Source: Prorocentrum cordatum (Eukaryota; Sar; Dinophyceae; Prorocentrales; Prorocentraceae). Taken from it: a stretch of DNA of 64,000 nt. The notes under the pieces are model-generated. The model did no database searches. It was not told the origin of the DNA and saw only the letters and a list, made by a program, of their open reading frames with translations. The stretch lies in the NCBI GenBank assembly GCA_963575745.1, contig CAUYUJ010019874.1:1-64000 (forward strand), given 5' to 3'. Below are positions 32,372-44,770 of this stretch, in pieces. The stretch's first letter is position 1, and each line of letters begins with the position of its first letter. A program made the translations under genes and the position numbers.

Positions 32372-32700
32372 GCGGCGGAGAGGGAGGAGGAGGAGGAGGA
32401 GGAGGAGGAGGAGGAGGAGGAGGAGGAGGAGGAGGAGGAGGAGGAGGAGGAGGAAGGAGGAGGAGGAGGAGGAGGAGGAGGAGGAGGAGGAGAGAGGAAG
32501 GAGGAGGAGGAGGAGGAGGAGGAGGAGGAGGCGGAGGAGGCAGGAGGATGGCAGGCGGAGGGAGGGGGGGAGGGAGGGAGGGAGGGAGGAACGAGGAGGG
32601 AGGAGGAGGAGGAGGAGGAGGAGGAGGAGGAGGAGGAGGAGGAGGAGGAGGGAGGGGGGGAGGGAGGGAAGGAGGAACGAGGGGGGAGGAGGGGAGGAGG
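32195..32700 (+). repeat. (GGC)n and (GGA)n tracts
   Basis: GGC/AGC triplets at 32333-32370, then nearly pure GAGGAG to about 32700. Poly-Gly, Arg or Ser frames are artefacts. Confidence 0.98.
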
Positions 32701-32799
32701 GAGCGGACGGCGAGTCCTCACACAACGTGGCGGCGTGGCTCACGCCTTCCTGAAGCAGGTGGGACATTCCTTAACGATCCCTGCTCGGGAATTTCTGCC

Positions 32800-32933
32800 G
32801 ACGACGACTTGGACGACAAGGATGTCGACGGCGACAACGACGACAACGACAACGACAACGACGATGACGATGACGACGACGACGACGACGACGAAGACGA
32901 CGACGAAGACGACGACGACAAAGAAAACGAAGC

Positions 32934-32973
<40 letters not shown>

Positions 32974-32996
32974 GACGACGACGACGACGACGACGA

Positions 32997-33032
<36 letters not shown>

Positions 33033-33040
33033 AAAACGAG
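32800..33040 (+). repeat. (GAC)n microsatellite
   Basis: About 75 GAC triplets with AAC, GAT, GAA and GAG variants; a poly-Asp or poly-Thr frame is an artefact. Confidence 0.97.
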
Positions 33041-33296
33041 GGCGCTGATCATCTGGCCGATCGTGGTGCCTCTGGAGTCTTGCGTGGCCTGGTTCCCGCG
33101 CATCGCTGAACCAGCTCCTCGAGCGAAGCCGTGGTGGCTCCAGATCAGGCAGCCCCTGGTCAGTTTCATTTTAGACAGACGCCCTCGGCACCCGATGTCG
33201 CGTCAACCTCCCACATCCCTTCCCCCCCACCGTCCTTCTTCCTAGAGGAACAAAAAGCTTGTTTTCCCTAGAGGAACAAACAAGCGGCAAAAACGG
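33041..33296. other. Unique spacer with a short direct repeat
   Basis: CTAGAGGAACAAA is repeated near 33242 and 33269, just before the hairpin. No gene recognised. Confidence 0.5.
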
Positions 33297-33438
33297 AATT
33301 TCTCTGAGGTCCGCGCGGATTTCTTGCATCGGCGCTGGACCCCCCTGGAGCGCGCCAGGGGCGGCGCCGGAGGCGCCGCCAGGGGGGGAGGGGGTGCCAG
33401 GGCCGATCCAAGAAATCCGCGCGGACCTCCGAGGAATT
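33297..33438. repeat. 142-bp inverted repeat (42-bp arms, 38/42 matched) with inner palindrome
   Basis: The left arm 33297-33338 and right arm 33397-33438 pair at 38 of 42 positions, both containing GAGGTCCGCGCGGATTTCTT. The 58-nt centre holds GGCGGCGCC, GGA, GGCGCCGCC, a perfect 9-bp stem. No coding capacity. A MITE-like or foldback element is possible. Confidence 0.85.
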
Positions 33439-33850
33439 GGCAGCGCGCACCGGGGGGGGGGGGAGGGGGCGAGGGGGGCGGCCGTCTAATGAAGGCAGGG
33501 GGCCCTCTTAGAAGCCCCCCCCCGGCCTTCCAAGGAGTCGGAGCGCCCAGGCCCCTATGAGAAGCAGAAGCGCCCAGGCCTTTCCTGGGGGAACAATCAC
33601 AAGTGGGTGCAGGTGCCACTGCTCCATGGACCTCTCCTGGGCACGTTCTGACCAGAAAACTCCGAGGCGGATCCAGCGCTGGCCACGAGGGCCTCCCAGG
33701 AGGCTAAGAAGGCGAAAACGAAGAAAGGGCAGCGGTATCGGTACCTGTTCCTCCCCAGACGTCCCCTCGCCGATCCCTGCCGCCGCCCATGCCCCTTCCC
33801 AGACACAACGCGCGGGCCTGCCGAAGGCGCCCTGGTGGGGAAGGTCTCGA
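33439..33850. other. G-rich and unique spacer
   Basis: Contains poly-G near 33452-33463. No gene recognised. Confidence 0.5.
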
Positions 33851-34130
33851 CGCCTGACGCTGGTGCAGTCGCAGCGGGGAGCACCCAACTGGTGCTTGCG
33901 ATGCTCGGCTGCGTGCCTTCACCATCCACGCGCAGTCTGCTGAATACATGTGGACCATACGAGAGCATAAGTCGTTTCTTTGCACATAGGATACCGTGCG
34001 CCGTCGGTGCAGTGGCAGTTGGGAGCAACCAACGGTGCGTGCGCTGCTCGGCTGCGTACCTTCACCATACGCGCGCTACCTGCTGAACACGTATGATCCG
34101 TTTGTCCATCAACAAATACGCCGTGAGTGC
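33851..34130 (+). repeat. ~140-bp tandem duplication
   Basis: Two diverged units begin at about 33858 and 33998; both contain GGTGCAGT(C/G)GCAG, GATGCTCGGCTGCGT or GCTGCTCGGCTGCGT, CTTCACCAT and CTGCTGAA. Confidence 0.85.
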
Positions 34131-35875
34131 CGAACCGCATGCACTAGGCAAACCTGGAATATCTCACTGCACAGACCTTGCAGACGTGCTGCAGCGGATT
34201 TTTGCTTGGATTTCTGTCAATGCAAAACCCCCGAAACGGCGAACGAAAAACGAAGTGAAGAACACGTGGATTTCTTGTAGTCTCTATTCCTGGCCAGAAA
34301 AAATCCGCACGAAATTCAATCTGAACTCTGGAACCAAATTCTCCAGGACAATCTGGGCTCATCCCACCGCTCTGCGATGTTGGCGCCACGAAATATCCGA
34401 AGGCCAAACCTGCGATAGGCGAGCCAGCACGCGAGACCTTGGCCAGCGCACACGAGCTGAAACGGGCGTGTCTACGGCAACGTGGCAGGGAAGTCCTGCG
34501 CATGCGGCCGGGACCCGGACCCAAAATCTGAATACCCGAAAGTCAGAAGAAGTAGACAGAACCGTGAAGTAGGAAGGCGTTGAAAGTATCTGATTTTTCT
34601 CCACGCGAAGCACCGAAGATTCACAACTCCACCCTCAAGCACTGCATATCAAGACAGCATGGCTGCGCCGCAGAGAGAGGAGGGTCGACTGACGGTGGTC
34701 GAACCACATGCGCCCGCATGCAGTATTCTCCAGATGAGCCGTGAAACATAAAAACACAAGACAGGCACCTCGAGACGAGCCGCATGACCACAGGCGATAG
34801 GCCCCAGAAGACGTTGAAAGTAGATTGGACTTCCGCCCGCCCCCTGAAGAGGAGGGAAGAGGGATAACCACTGGACTCTTGATGTAGGAAGAAGTCGGCC
34901 AAGGTAGATTGGGATCTGAGAATTCAAAAATACCTACTTCCAACCACCGACGGGTGCGTATGACCATAGAGAGCACAAACCGTACATCGACCATCCAACA
35001 CAATGCCAACGTCACGAGGGGGCGCGGAGGGCGACACCACTCCTTCTCGCACCGTGACCCTGTCGGAGCTCGCGCTCCCTACCCCTGCGGCGACCCCAAA
35101 GCGAGGACAGCACCAAGTGGGGCGACGCCTGACAGCAAATGATGCCCGAAATGGGCACCGCACCGGCTGCTGTGAGTGAAACTTGACCACGTTCCCTGTT
35201 CGACGGGACGCCAGAGGTGGAGTGGGGGCAAAGGTGGGACAAAAGAAAACCACTCCGAACGGCCCCCTGGAAGAAGGAAATGTGAGCATCCAACTGGGCT
35301 CGTTCCCCCTAATCCCACCTTGCGACAACCCCCTCTGTACGAACCTCCGAACTGTGAAACCGACCGGCAGCGGATCTTGTCGAAAATGATCCCGAAAGAA
35401 CAAAACAGTCAAAGCATGGCCACGGGAACGCGGGTCAAGAACATGAGACCCCTCCGCCGATGCCAAGGCCCCACGGAGACACACAAAACAAATAATATTC
35501 CAAAGTGGGGAACCCCAGAAGGACGAAGAACATGTGGGTACCCCTCCAAAGCTACGGCTGTTCTTAACCCTCGTGCGAGCTGTGGCACAATGCACCCACT
35601 GGCACGTCCCTCGTCACATTCCCGGGCGCATCCCCAAACACGCCCCTGGACCCGTCCCCTGACGCGGCCCTCCCACGGCCCTATGGTACGTCCCCACGCA
35701 CGCCCTCTAGGACCCCTGGGAAACACAACAAAAGCACGGTTTTTTTCGAAGCGGGCGACCCCGCTGTCCCCATCGCCGCATTTCCTCTCTCGCCCCCCCG
35801 ATCAATTTCATAAACGTCGCATCACACTGTCCGTCTCAATTTCGTAAACGTCTCGTCGTCATGGTATTCATCATC
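34131..35875. other. About 1.7 kb of unique sequence, no gene recognised
   Basis: Minus frames of 126 and 223 codons (34635-35015, 34924-35595) are the longest; they overlap, end in stops and show no motif I recognise. A decayed coding segment is possible but unsupported. Confidence 0.4.
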
Positions 35876-36440
35876 GTCTGCAGCATCATCATCTGGATCG
35901 TCGCAGTAATCGCTGTGTCACCCTCTTCCTACTGTCCCTCGCCTCCTCATCCTCATCCTGGAGGGCATCCCTCTGTTTATCCCAAGCCCGTTTCCTCCTC
36001 CACCTCCTCATCATGATCAGCAGCATCGTCAGCATCAGCATCATCATCATCCACCACCATCATCATCATCAGCAGCATATTCTTCTTCTCCATCATCATC
36101 ATCAGCAGCAGCATCAGCATCAGCATCAGCATCAGAACCATCATCAGCAGCAGCAGCAGCATCACCATCACCATCGGCAGTAATTAACCTCAGCATTTTC
36201 CCTCCCCCTCCTCCTCCCCATCCTCCCTCCACCTCCTCCTTCTCACAGGAACCTTCATCATCAGCAGCAGTATCACCATCATATTCATCATCAACAACCG
36301 CACAATCATCATGATTAGCATCACTATCAGCATTATCACCATTAGCAGCAGCAGCATCATCATCACCTTTCTCAACAATTTTCTCACCACGATCATCATC
36401 ATCATCATCACCATCATCAGCAGCAGCATCGACTACCACT
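35876..36440 (+). repeat. (CAT)n/(CAG)n region with CCT interruptions
   Basis: Imperfect CAT triplets with AGC variants, broken by CCT-rich segments at about 35990-36010 and 36200-36245. Confidence 0.95.
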
Positions 36441-37044
36441 GAATCCTCCCATTCTGCCTCCTCGTCCTTCCCAGCCCCGCCCTCACCCACACTCTGGAAG
36501 GAACTGCGGGATGACACTCGAAAGTTCCCCCGCCACCCGATTCCAAAAACAACGCGGATCTCGACCTCTGCATATGCGAACGCGCCATGAATCCCAGCCA
36601 CCACTTGACGACGAGCGGGGGGGGGGAAGTGAGAAGAAGGAGAAGATCTTGTCAGAAGGCTCGGAAGTCCTCTGGCGAAAAGTGTCCTGAGCCTTCCCCG
36701 AAAACATGGACAACTTCACAGAAGGCGCGAGGGCGCGAAGTCCCGCCGCCTTCTGAGAAGGCCTTCTCCTCCTCATCTCCCCACCTCGCTCGCCGCCGAA
36801 CCTCCCAGCACTCCCGTGCCCCGCGCAGCGCCTTCACGACGGACGAGGAGGACGGGGAAGCAGCCGCCCCGCCGGAGGCGCCTGCCCCATCCAGGTCAGA
36901 AGGCCGCGGAACGGGAGCGGGAGGGCGGAAGAAGCGAGAAGGACGAGGAGGGCGGGGTGGAAGACGAGCAAAAAGAGGAGGGAGGAGAAGAGAGGGCGGA
37001 TGGGCGCGGAAGAGGGGAGAGGAGGATAACGACGCAAACAGCTC
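36441..37044. other. GC/purine-rich spacer, no gene recognised
   Basis: Unique to 36790, then GGA-rich mixed sequence. No domain in any frame. Confidence 0.5.
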
Positions 37045-37835
37045 CTCCTCCTCCTCCTCCTCCTCCTCCTCCTCCTCCTCCTCCTCCTCATCCAATCAAT
37101 TTCCTCATAAGCAACTCCACACTGTCGCACCCCGAAGCCGGTCAAAAGGGCGGGGCGGGCGTTTGGACTGAGAGCAACAGCTTCACGGATGGAGGGCGGG
37201 TAGCTTTCAACATGCGGCTCTTGCCTTAGCGCCGCGCACACTCGCCTTCAAAGCTTACAACATTTTCACAAATGGGAGGCGTGCCATTCTAAAGTCGGTT
37301 CTGGCCTGGCGCCGCGCGCATCCGCCTTGAAAGTTTTCAGAAGCTTCACGGATGGAAGGCGAGTCGTTTTCGAAATGTGGTTTTCACCTTCGCGCCGCGC
37401 GCACTCGTTTCGACAAAAATTGCGACAGATTCACGGATGGAGGGCGGCTCTTTTTCAAGATGTGGCTCTCGCCTAAGCGCCGCGCACGTCTTAAAACACT
37501 GAAGAAGTTTCAAGGGCTCTCATGATTCACATCCAAAAACGGTATTTCGGCACGATGTCGGACTGTCAGGGCGCAACAGTTGCGTTGATTCGTTGAGTTG
37601 AAATCCGACAAATGGTGTTTTGGCACGAATCAGGATAGTCAAGGCGCAACAGTAGCGCTGACTCGCGGCTTTGCAATCCCAGCAGCGGTATTCTGGCTCG
37701 GATCCGGATTTTCAAACGGTTGTCTTCAAACGGGGCACTCCGCTAAGAGAACATGAATCTCTGTATGGGCCTACGAAAAGGGAGCTTTGGGGGAGGGTTG
37801 ACTGCAATCTCATTGACGAATAGTTGGTTTACACT
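37045..37835 (+). mobile_element. Family 2 composite repeat, copy 3
   Basis: (CCT)n at 37045-37088, then the left flank (ACTGTCGCACCCCGAAGCC, GGGCGGGGCGGGCG), array 1 with about four units (37180-37500), array 2 with two clear units (GGTATTTCGGCACGATG and GGTGTTTTGGCACGAATC), and a right flank ending in TTGGTTTACACTGAG at about 37840. Left-flank and array order match copies 1 and 2. Confidence 0.8.
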
Positions 37836-38250
37836 GAGATTCGTCCTCCTCCTCCGCCTCCTCCTCCTCCTCTTCCCCCTCCTCCTCCTCCAGTCCTTTT
37901 CCTTATACTTACGAATAACTCTTCCCTGTCGCACCCCTGCGCCAGTCGGAAGGGCGGGCCGGGCGTTTCGCCTGAAACTTCCTCATCATTCATGATCCTG
38001 AAGCTTAAGAACTGACAACCGTATTACGGATGGACGGCAGTTCGTTTTCAACAAGGCCCTCGCCTGAGCGCCGCCCACACTCGTCATTGAAAACGGCAAG
38101 AGCTTCACGAATCGAAGGCGGCCGTTCTTAAAATGTGGCTCTCGCCTGAGCACCACGCGCACTCGTCTTGAAAATGACAATAACTTCACGGATTGAGTGC
38201 GGTCCGTGTTCAAAATGTAGCTCTCGCCTAAGCGCCGAGCACACTCGCGG
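37836..38250 (+). mobile_element. Family 2 composite repeat, copy 4 (left half only)
   Basis: Begins directly after copy 3 with (CCT)n at 37842-37895, then a left flank (TCCCTGTCGCACCCC, CGGGCGTTTCGCCTGA, ATGATCCTGAAGCTTAAG) and about three array 1 units. It ends abruptly at about 38250 against GC-rich unique DNA. Copies 3 and 4 form a head-to-tail tandem sharing one CCT tract. Confidence 0.8.
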
Positions 38251-39370
38251 CAGAGGGCCGCTGGTTGGGTGCGCTGCGGGGCAGCGGGGGCTGGGGCGAA
38301 AACGTGGCGCTGAAAGAACGAGCTCTGGTGGGAGCTGCGAGGTGCCGAAGCGGCGCAGGCTTTGAGCGCGTGGCATCGGCGCGGCAGCGGCCACACTCGC
38401 CCAGATGGATGGCGCAGCCTCTCCCCAGCCCGTCGGACACCCCGCCGCCCCGACCCCGAGCCCCGCCAAAGGGGGGGCCCTCGCCCACCGAGGCGGCCGC
38501 AGGGCACCTCGGGGGCTGTGGGGCAGGGCGTGGGCCCCCGCCGGGCCCGCGCAGGCCAGCGGCGGTGGCAGCGGCTGGTTTGAGGGAGGCCACGCTCGGC
38601 AGAGGGCGGCGGCTCAAGGGCCTCCCCCCTGCTCGTAAGAACCCCCACCTGCCCAAGTGACGCCAACGGGGGACCTCGACCAGCGAGGCGGCCGGAGGGT
38701 TGCCAGAGATAGACTGGCGGGCGGGGGCGGGGGAGGGGCGCTAGGCACGGGGAGGTTTGCGCCACCCAGGCAGCGGCCTCGCTTGTGCCACGCTGTCCCT
38801 CCGCCCCTACCTGCCCCACCCCGCCACCAGTGGTTGGCTTCTGTCGACTGCATGCGAGTAAGGGAGATGGCTGAAGGCAATCAGCTCGATGTAGAAGTCG
38901 AAACCTGTTAGCAAGTTGAGCGGGCAACCCGAAGCAGCAGGCGCGGCTGGTGGCCTGCAGCCCGAGATTCGTTGCAGCATGGATGCTGTCTGCGGTAGTG
39001 TCGGATATCGCAATGACCGCCGACGGTTGCGCGCCCCTTTCCTTCCACCCATGCCCGCACCGCCGCCCCTCCGCCACAAGAGTGGCCAGGAGAAGGTCAA
39101 CGGGGCAAACGGAGGGGGCGGCTGGTGACGATAAGGAAGAGCCAGGAGGGAGTGAAGGTTGGTGAGGGCCCTCTCATCGGTGGGTGACTGGCGTAGCATA
39201 CGTGGGCGAGAAAGCCACCATGGTTGACCCACTGCGCAACACAGCGAGTCGATGAGGTCGGCGCCGTGGTGCAGACCATGATGTGAACACCGTCGTACGT
39301 GCTACTAGAAGCGTGGGAATGCTGACGTCGCGGGGTAAGTGGAGTCCAGGGCAATGATGGCATCCCAGCT
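38251..39370. other. About 1.1 kb of GC-rich unique sequence
   Basis: Long frames on both strands (up to 363 codons) are explained by GC content; no motif, signal or repeat identified. Confidence 0.5.
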
Positions 39371-39531
39371 ATTGCTGTGGTGGGTCAATCGGGGTGGGCC
39401 AGTCTAGGCCAGGCCAGGCGAAGCTGTCCCGCTGTGTCGGCGGTGCCCTGGCTCTCCCCTGGCTGGGTGTAGGGCAGGCTTGCGTGGCTGTCGTTGCCTT
39501 TGGTAGTCGTGGTGTCGTGGTTCTTCTTGGC

Positions 39532-39867
39532 TTAGTCCGTGTTGCCGTAACTGGGGTAGTGCTCCTCCTCGCTCTCTTCCGTGACTGCTTTGATGTCGTC
39601 GCGAAGGACGGGGTACCTGGCGTCGTGGATGTCGTCCTCGGTCTTGGGATGCTGTCTGTGGTCATAATACGTGTGGCAGCTGATGCCGCAGCATGGCTTC
39701 CTGTGGCGAAATTGGAAAGGTGTACTGTGCATCGAGAATCCCCCTGTGGTAGGGCTCTTGCCTGCGCTGTGGCCCGTCCCCTGCTCAGGATCGGTATTGC
39801 TCGTAGTTGGTGCGGGCGCTGCGGCCTCCTGAGGCGCGTCCGCGGTCCAGAGGTTCGTCGTTGTCAT
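39532..39867 (-). CDS. Hypothetical ORF, downstream part of the 39.5-40.7 kb region
   Basis: An ATG-initiated frame of 111 codons ending in TAA. It contains a Cys/His cluster CCGISCHTYYDH and an acidic end EESEEEHYPSYGNTD. The next frame over the same bases also looks protein-like up to TGA at 39785-39787, so the true frame is uncertain. It follows the 40090-40740 ORF on the same strand and is probably part of the same decayed gene. Confidence 0.3.
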   Translation of the reverse strand: MTTTNLWTADAPQEAAAPAPTTSNTDPEQGTGHSAGKSPTTGGFSMHSTPFQFRHRKPCCGISCHTYYDHRQHPKTEDDIHDARYPVLRDDIKAVTEESEEEHYPSYGNTD

Positions 39868-39902
39868 CTGGGCCTGATCGCGTCGGCTGGCCCTTTAGGT
39901 TT

Positions 39903-40740
39903 GCCGGTGATGTGACGTCATGGCTGTTGATAAGGTAGTTTTTTTTCTCGATCATATGGTTGGGATGTCCCTCTGGAAGGCTGAATTTGCAAACGGCGTC
40001 GGTATACCCGTGGGGTTGTAGCGTCTTCCCATTTTGAAGGAAAGGATGTCACCCCGTTCCACTCGTGCATGGTACGGTGTTGGAAGTCTCTACGGTCCTC
40101 GGCCACTAGCTATGAGGCGATGGTCCAAAGCTGGTGGATGATGAATCGCGCCAGCACAAGACAGCACCCTCTGCTTGTCCGTCATCTCGAACTTGTAGAC
40201 TGGTGGGCTGGCAAACTCGCCCATGTAGTTGTCAAGGGGGCCCAAAGAGTATGAAAGAACTGGTCGTGCTGTGCTCGGTTGTTCGAGCACGGGCCCAGTG
40301 TTCTGGTCGTAGATCAGTTTGAGGACGTGCATATTGAAGATCGGTGTGGTGTAGTCGTAGTGGATGCTGATGGTGGTGGTCAGCCGCCCGATGGCGTCGT
40401 GCTCGAGGTCGTGACAAGTAGTGCCTGATCGGATACCGAGATGTGGCCCTTCGTCAAGTGTTGGCACCCCCTCGTAGACGGTGGCCAGGCCATTTGCGGT
40501 CGGTGACCTCGGGACCGCCTTTACCGGCAGTGGCTTGTAGGGAACGTCGGCTGTTGACACGGGTGGTGGGCTGCTGACTGGAAAGTTTCCGTCTCGGTTC
40601 GGTGGCGTTGGCTTTGGCGGGGGCTTGGCAAGTACGGTTTGCTGGAGCGTGGTGGTCTGTCCTGGGCGTTTGCCTCCCTGTAATAGGTTCCTGCTGTCGA
40701 CCATCTGGGACAGGCGTCCGCTTGGGATGGGTTGGCATTG
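39903..40740 (-). pseudogene. Unidentified protein-like ORF with internal stop and frameshift
   Basis: The product is unknown. From about 40740 the frame is open for about 216 codons: a Pro-rich segment (KPPPKPTPPNRDG), then mixed-composition sequence without low complexity (ISIHYDYTTPIFNMHVLKL, YSLGPLDNYMGEF, YKFEMTDKQRVL). TAG occurs at 40090-40092, yet protein-like sequence continues in the same frame (ARVERGDILSFKMGRRYN, about 40060-40010) to TGA at 39952-39954. There an A-run allows a shift to a frame reading HMIEKKNYLINSHDV. Composition is unlike the surrounding repeats. No family was recognised. It could be a decayed host or transposon gene. Confidence 0.4.
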
Positions 40741-40889
40741 CCTGGTTGTGCATCCTTGTGATGAGGAGGTGGTGGCTTTGCTGGTACGTCGGCGGGCTGG
40801 TATAGCATGTGGGCTGTAAATGGGGCTTTCAAGTGGTCGTCTGGGCTGTCTGGCCGCGGTCGTTGTGGGTAATGAGATGGTTGGTTGGT

Positions 40890-41895
<1,006 letters not shown>

Positions 41896-42154
41896 ATCCT
41901 CAGCCTCATCCCTGATCCTCCTCCTCCCAGCCACAGTGCAGGGATCAGTTCGAGCAAGCAAGGGTGACACATCTTCAGATACACTGTTAGATAGATAGCT
42001 GGAGCCAACCGTTCACAGCTACAGCTCCTGTAAGCTTTTCAGGGTTTCGCTCCTGAGGCAGCCCATTGTCGCGCAGGAGAGGCCTGGGGGGCGGTGGTGT
42101 TTTTGTTCATCGTCGTCTCTGCTGTGACAGAGGGGAGGATCAGGCAGGCGAATC
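41896..42154. other. Unique spacer
   Basis: No gene recognised. Confidence 0.5.
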
Positions 42155-42305
42155 CAGGCGAATCCTCCTCCTCCTCCTCCTCCTCCTCGTCATCATCATC
42201 ATCATCATCATCATCAGCAGCATCAGCATCATCATCATCATCATCATCATCATCAGCATCAGCATCAGCATCATCATCAGCAGCAGCAGCATCATCATCA
42301 TCATC
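42155..42305 (+). repeat. (CCT)n then (CAT)n tract
   Basis: Short version of the CCT to CAT transition seen at 27301 and 40890. Confidence 0.97.
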
Positions 42306-43007
42306 CGACTTCCTCCCACAAGTGTTCCCCAAAGGGTATCTACAACCGCTGGGGGGGGCACGTAGCCCAATAGCTTAGCCATACAGGCGTTTTCAACAAG
42401 GCAGGGGGCGGCGGTGGTTCGCCGTAGGCGTTCTCTATCAGAAGAAGAGGATGACCACCGCCGCGGACAGTCGTCTAGGCCGAGCTGCAACAGCAAACAC
42501 ATTCAAAAAAGTATCGAAGAGGCCGTGGCCTCCAGGATCCACCAGATGCTGTGCGGGGAGCACGCGCGGGAGCGAGCCACGCACCAGCTGGAAGGGCAAC
42601 AGCAATCGTCATGCAGCAAAGGACAGACAGGTTGACCCTCGCCAGCCTCGCTGCCCCACGCCCTCTCCCTGCCAGAGACCTCGGCGGGGGGGATCCTGAA
42701 AAAAACTGTGAAAAGCCTGAAGAATCCTCCAGAGCCCTGGAGAAGCCTCAAGAACCCCGGCGAATCCCGAGGAACTCCAAGGAACCGCGAGGAATCCTGA
42801 AAAGCCTGAGGAACCCCAAGGGAAGCCTTCAAAATCCTGAGGACCCCTCTGAAGAATCCCAAGAAGGGCGAGGGGTAGGGACGGCGCCGCGCGGGGTGTC
42901 CCTCCCCATCGCGCCGAACGGGCCGACCAGCAAGTCCGCGCCGCCCACGGCGGCGTACTGGACGGCATAGGGGGGATAAAAGGCCACGCAATCGTCCTCC
43001 TCATCCT
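42306..43007. repeat. Spacer with a GGAA(C/T)CC(C/T)-type minisatellite at 42690-42860
   Basis: Degenerate ~13-bp units such as GAATCCTGAAAAGCCTGAGG and GAACCCCAAGG; the flanks are unique without a recognised gene. Confidence 0.7.
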
Positions 43008-43255
43008 CCCGCCTCCCTCCTCCTCCTCCTCCTCCTCCTCCTCCTCCTCCTCCTCCTCCTCCTCCTCCTCCTCCTCCTCCTCCTCCTCCTCCCCCCCTCA
43101 GTCCTCCTCCTCCAGCTCCTCTCCTCCTCCTCCTCCTCCTCATCCTCCTCATCCTCCTCCTCCTCCTCCTCCTCCTCCTCCTCCTTCCTCCCCCTCGTCC
43201 TCGTCCTCGTCCTCCTCCCCCTCGTCCTCCTCCTCCTTCTCCAACTTTTTCTCCA
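43008..43255 (+). repeat. (CCT)n tract preceding family 2 copy 5
   Basis: Nearly perfect TCC triplets with CAT and CGT interruptions. Confidence 0.97.
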
Positions 43256-43289
43256 CCTGGCTTCCGCCACCCCGCCTCCGCACCTTCCT

Positions 43290-43935
43290 CCATCTCGTTT
43301 CCTGCATGAGAACTTCTCCCTGTCCAACCCTGGGCGTGCCGGTAGGACCTGCCAGGCGTGGGTTCCCTACAGCTTACAGTCTTGAAGATTGAAATTCTGC
43401 AACAGGCACCACACCCCCGTCCTCCTCCCCTCCTCTCCTCCTCCTCCTCCTCCTCCCCCTCCTCCTCCTCCTCCTCCTCCCCCTCCTCCTCCTCCTTCTC
43501 CCCCTCCTCCTCCTCCTCTGGAGGGGGGCGTTGACAAAATGGGCCTCTCGCATTAGCGCTGCGCACATTCGTCTCGGCTTCAAGTATGAAGGGTGCCGTT
43601 TCCTGACTGGGGCACTCGCCTCAAGACCGCGCACATGCTTCCTGGAAGCTTGCCACCGCTACCAAGATGGAGCACAGGTCGTATTCAAAATGGGGCTCTC
43701 ACTATAAAGCCGCGCGCGTTCGTCTTGAAACTTTGCCACAGAAACAAGGCTGGAGGACGGATCCTTCTCAAAAAGGGGCTCTGACAATAGCGCCGCGCAC
43801 GTTCGTCTCAAAAGTTCGCAACAGCGTCAAGGTGGAGGGCGACTCTGTGTTTGAAATGCGGCTATCGCCCCAGCGCCGCGCACAGTCGTCTCAAAACCTT
43901 GCAACAATGTCACTGATGAGATACGGGTCATGCCT
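43290..43935 (+). mobile_element. Family 2 composite repeat, copy 5 (rearranged)
   Basis: A diverged left flank (43310-43400; CTTCTCCCTGTCCAACCC, CAGGCGTGGG, TTGAAGATTGAAATTCTGCA) is followed by an internal (CCT)n (43425-43520) and array 1 units at about 43525-43925 (CAAAATGGGGCTCTCAC, GCCGCGC, TTCGTCT). Array 2 and the right flank are not recognised. Confidence 0.7.
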
Positions 43936-44770
43936 TCAAAATGGAGCTTCCGCATGTAACTACCAACATCCCCTGAACGTCCAATGTTGCGAAGGGTCTG
44001 AAGTGAATTAACCGCAGTAGGTTGTTAGAACCCACAACAATGGGAAATTAAGTATGTTTCCACGGGCTTACTTACGGAACGGGGCCTCAACAATAGTTGG
44101 GACCATGAGTCCACCGCTGGATGATCGTGGCGGCTGTGGCGGCCACCGCTGATGATCGTGGGGGAGATGAGGACCCCTGATGGTGATGAGGATGATGAGG
44201 GGAAGGCCGAGGAGGGGAGGGACGAGTTTAATTGCCAGCCAAGAGCTTAGGGGGGGGGCATCATCAAAAATCTCCTGCGGTTAGGAAAGACCGCTTCAGA
44301 ACAACACAACGCGAAACATGTGCCGCCGTGGCCTGTGTCGTGCCGTGCTGCGACGTGTCGATCTTGGCACTCCGTTCGCAAGGGATGTAGGAGTCGGTGT
44401 ATACGCCCTCCTGACCTCGCCGAGGAGGCATACAGACACCGACCAGGATCGGTCTGGGCAGGATCACTGTAAATGTATAGTTTGACGCCCTCCGAAGACC
44501 CTGACCTGCGACGCCGCAACTAAATCACCACGCAGACCCCCAGATGTCTCGACCTCCTCCCAAGGGGCCGGGCTGCCAACCCGAGCCGTTGTCTGACGGC
44601 CCATGGGTCCCGGTGAGAGCCACCAGAGACCGCACACGTCGAACTTGTGGCGTCCGGAGCCCAGATCGCCGAGCAGTCCACAGCGCGTAAAGACTCGCAG
44701 GGAACGCCTCCAAGAAAGCTTGAAATGGTCTGGGGAGCCTGCAAGCTCGAGAAAGGAGCTTCGCTACGGA
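43936..44770. other. Unique spacer with a short imperfect hairpin
   Basis: GTCGGTGT and ACACCGAC pair at about 44392-44444 with AGGAGG/CCTCCT inside. No gene recognised. Confidence 0.5.

Noticed and set aside
34635-35595. Minus frames of 126 and 223 codons as a gene
   Set aside because: Overlapping frames with no motif, no recognisable start or neighbour, composition not distinctive.
38251-39370. Up to 363-codon frame at 37986-39077 (minus)
   Set aside because: Crosses family 2 array DNA and GC-rich sequence; no motif; overlapping long frames on the other strand are equally good.
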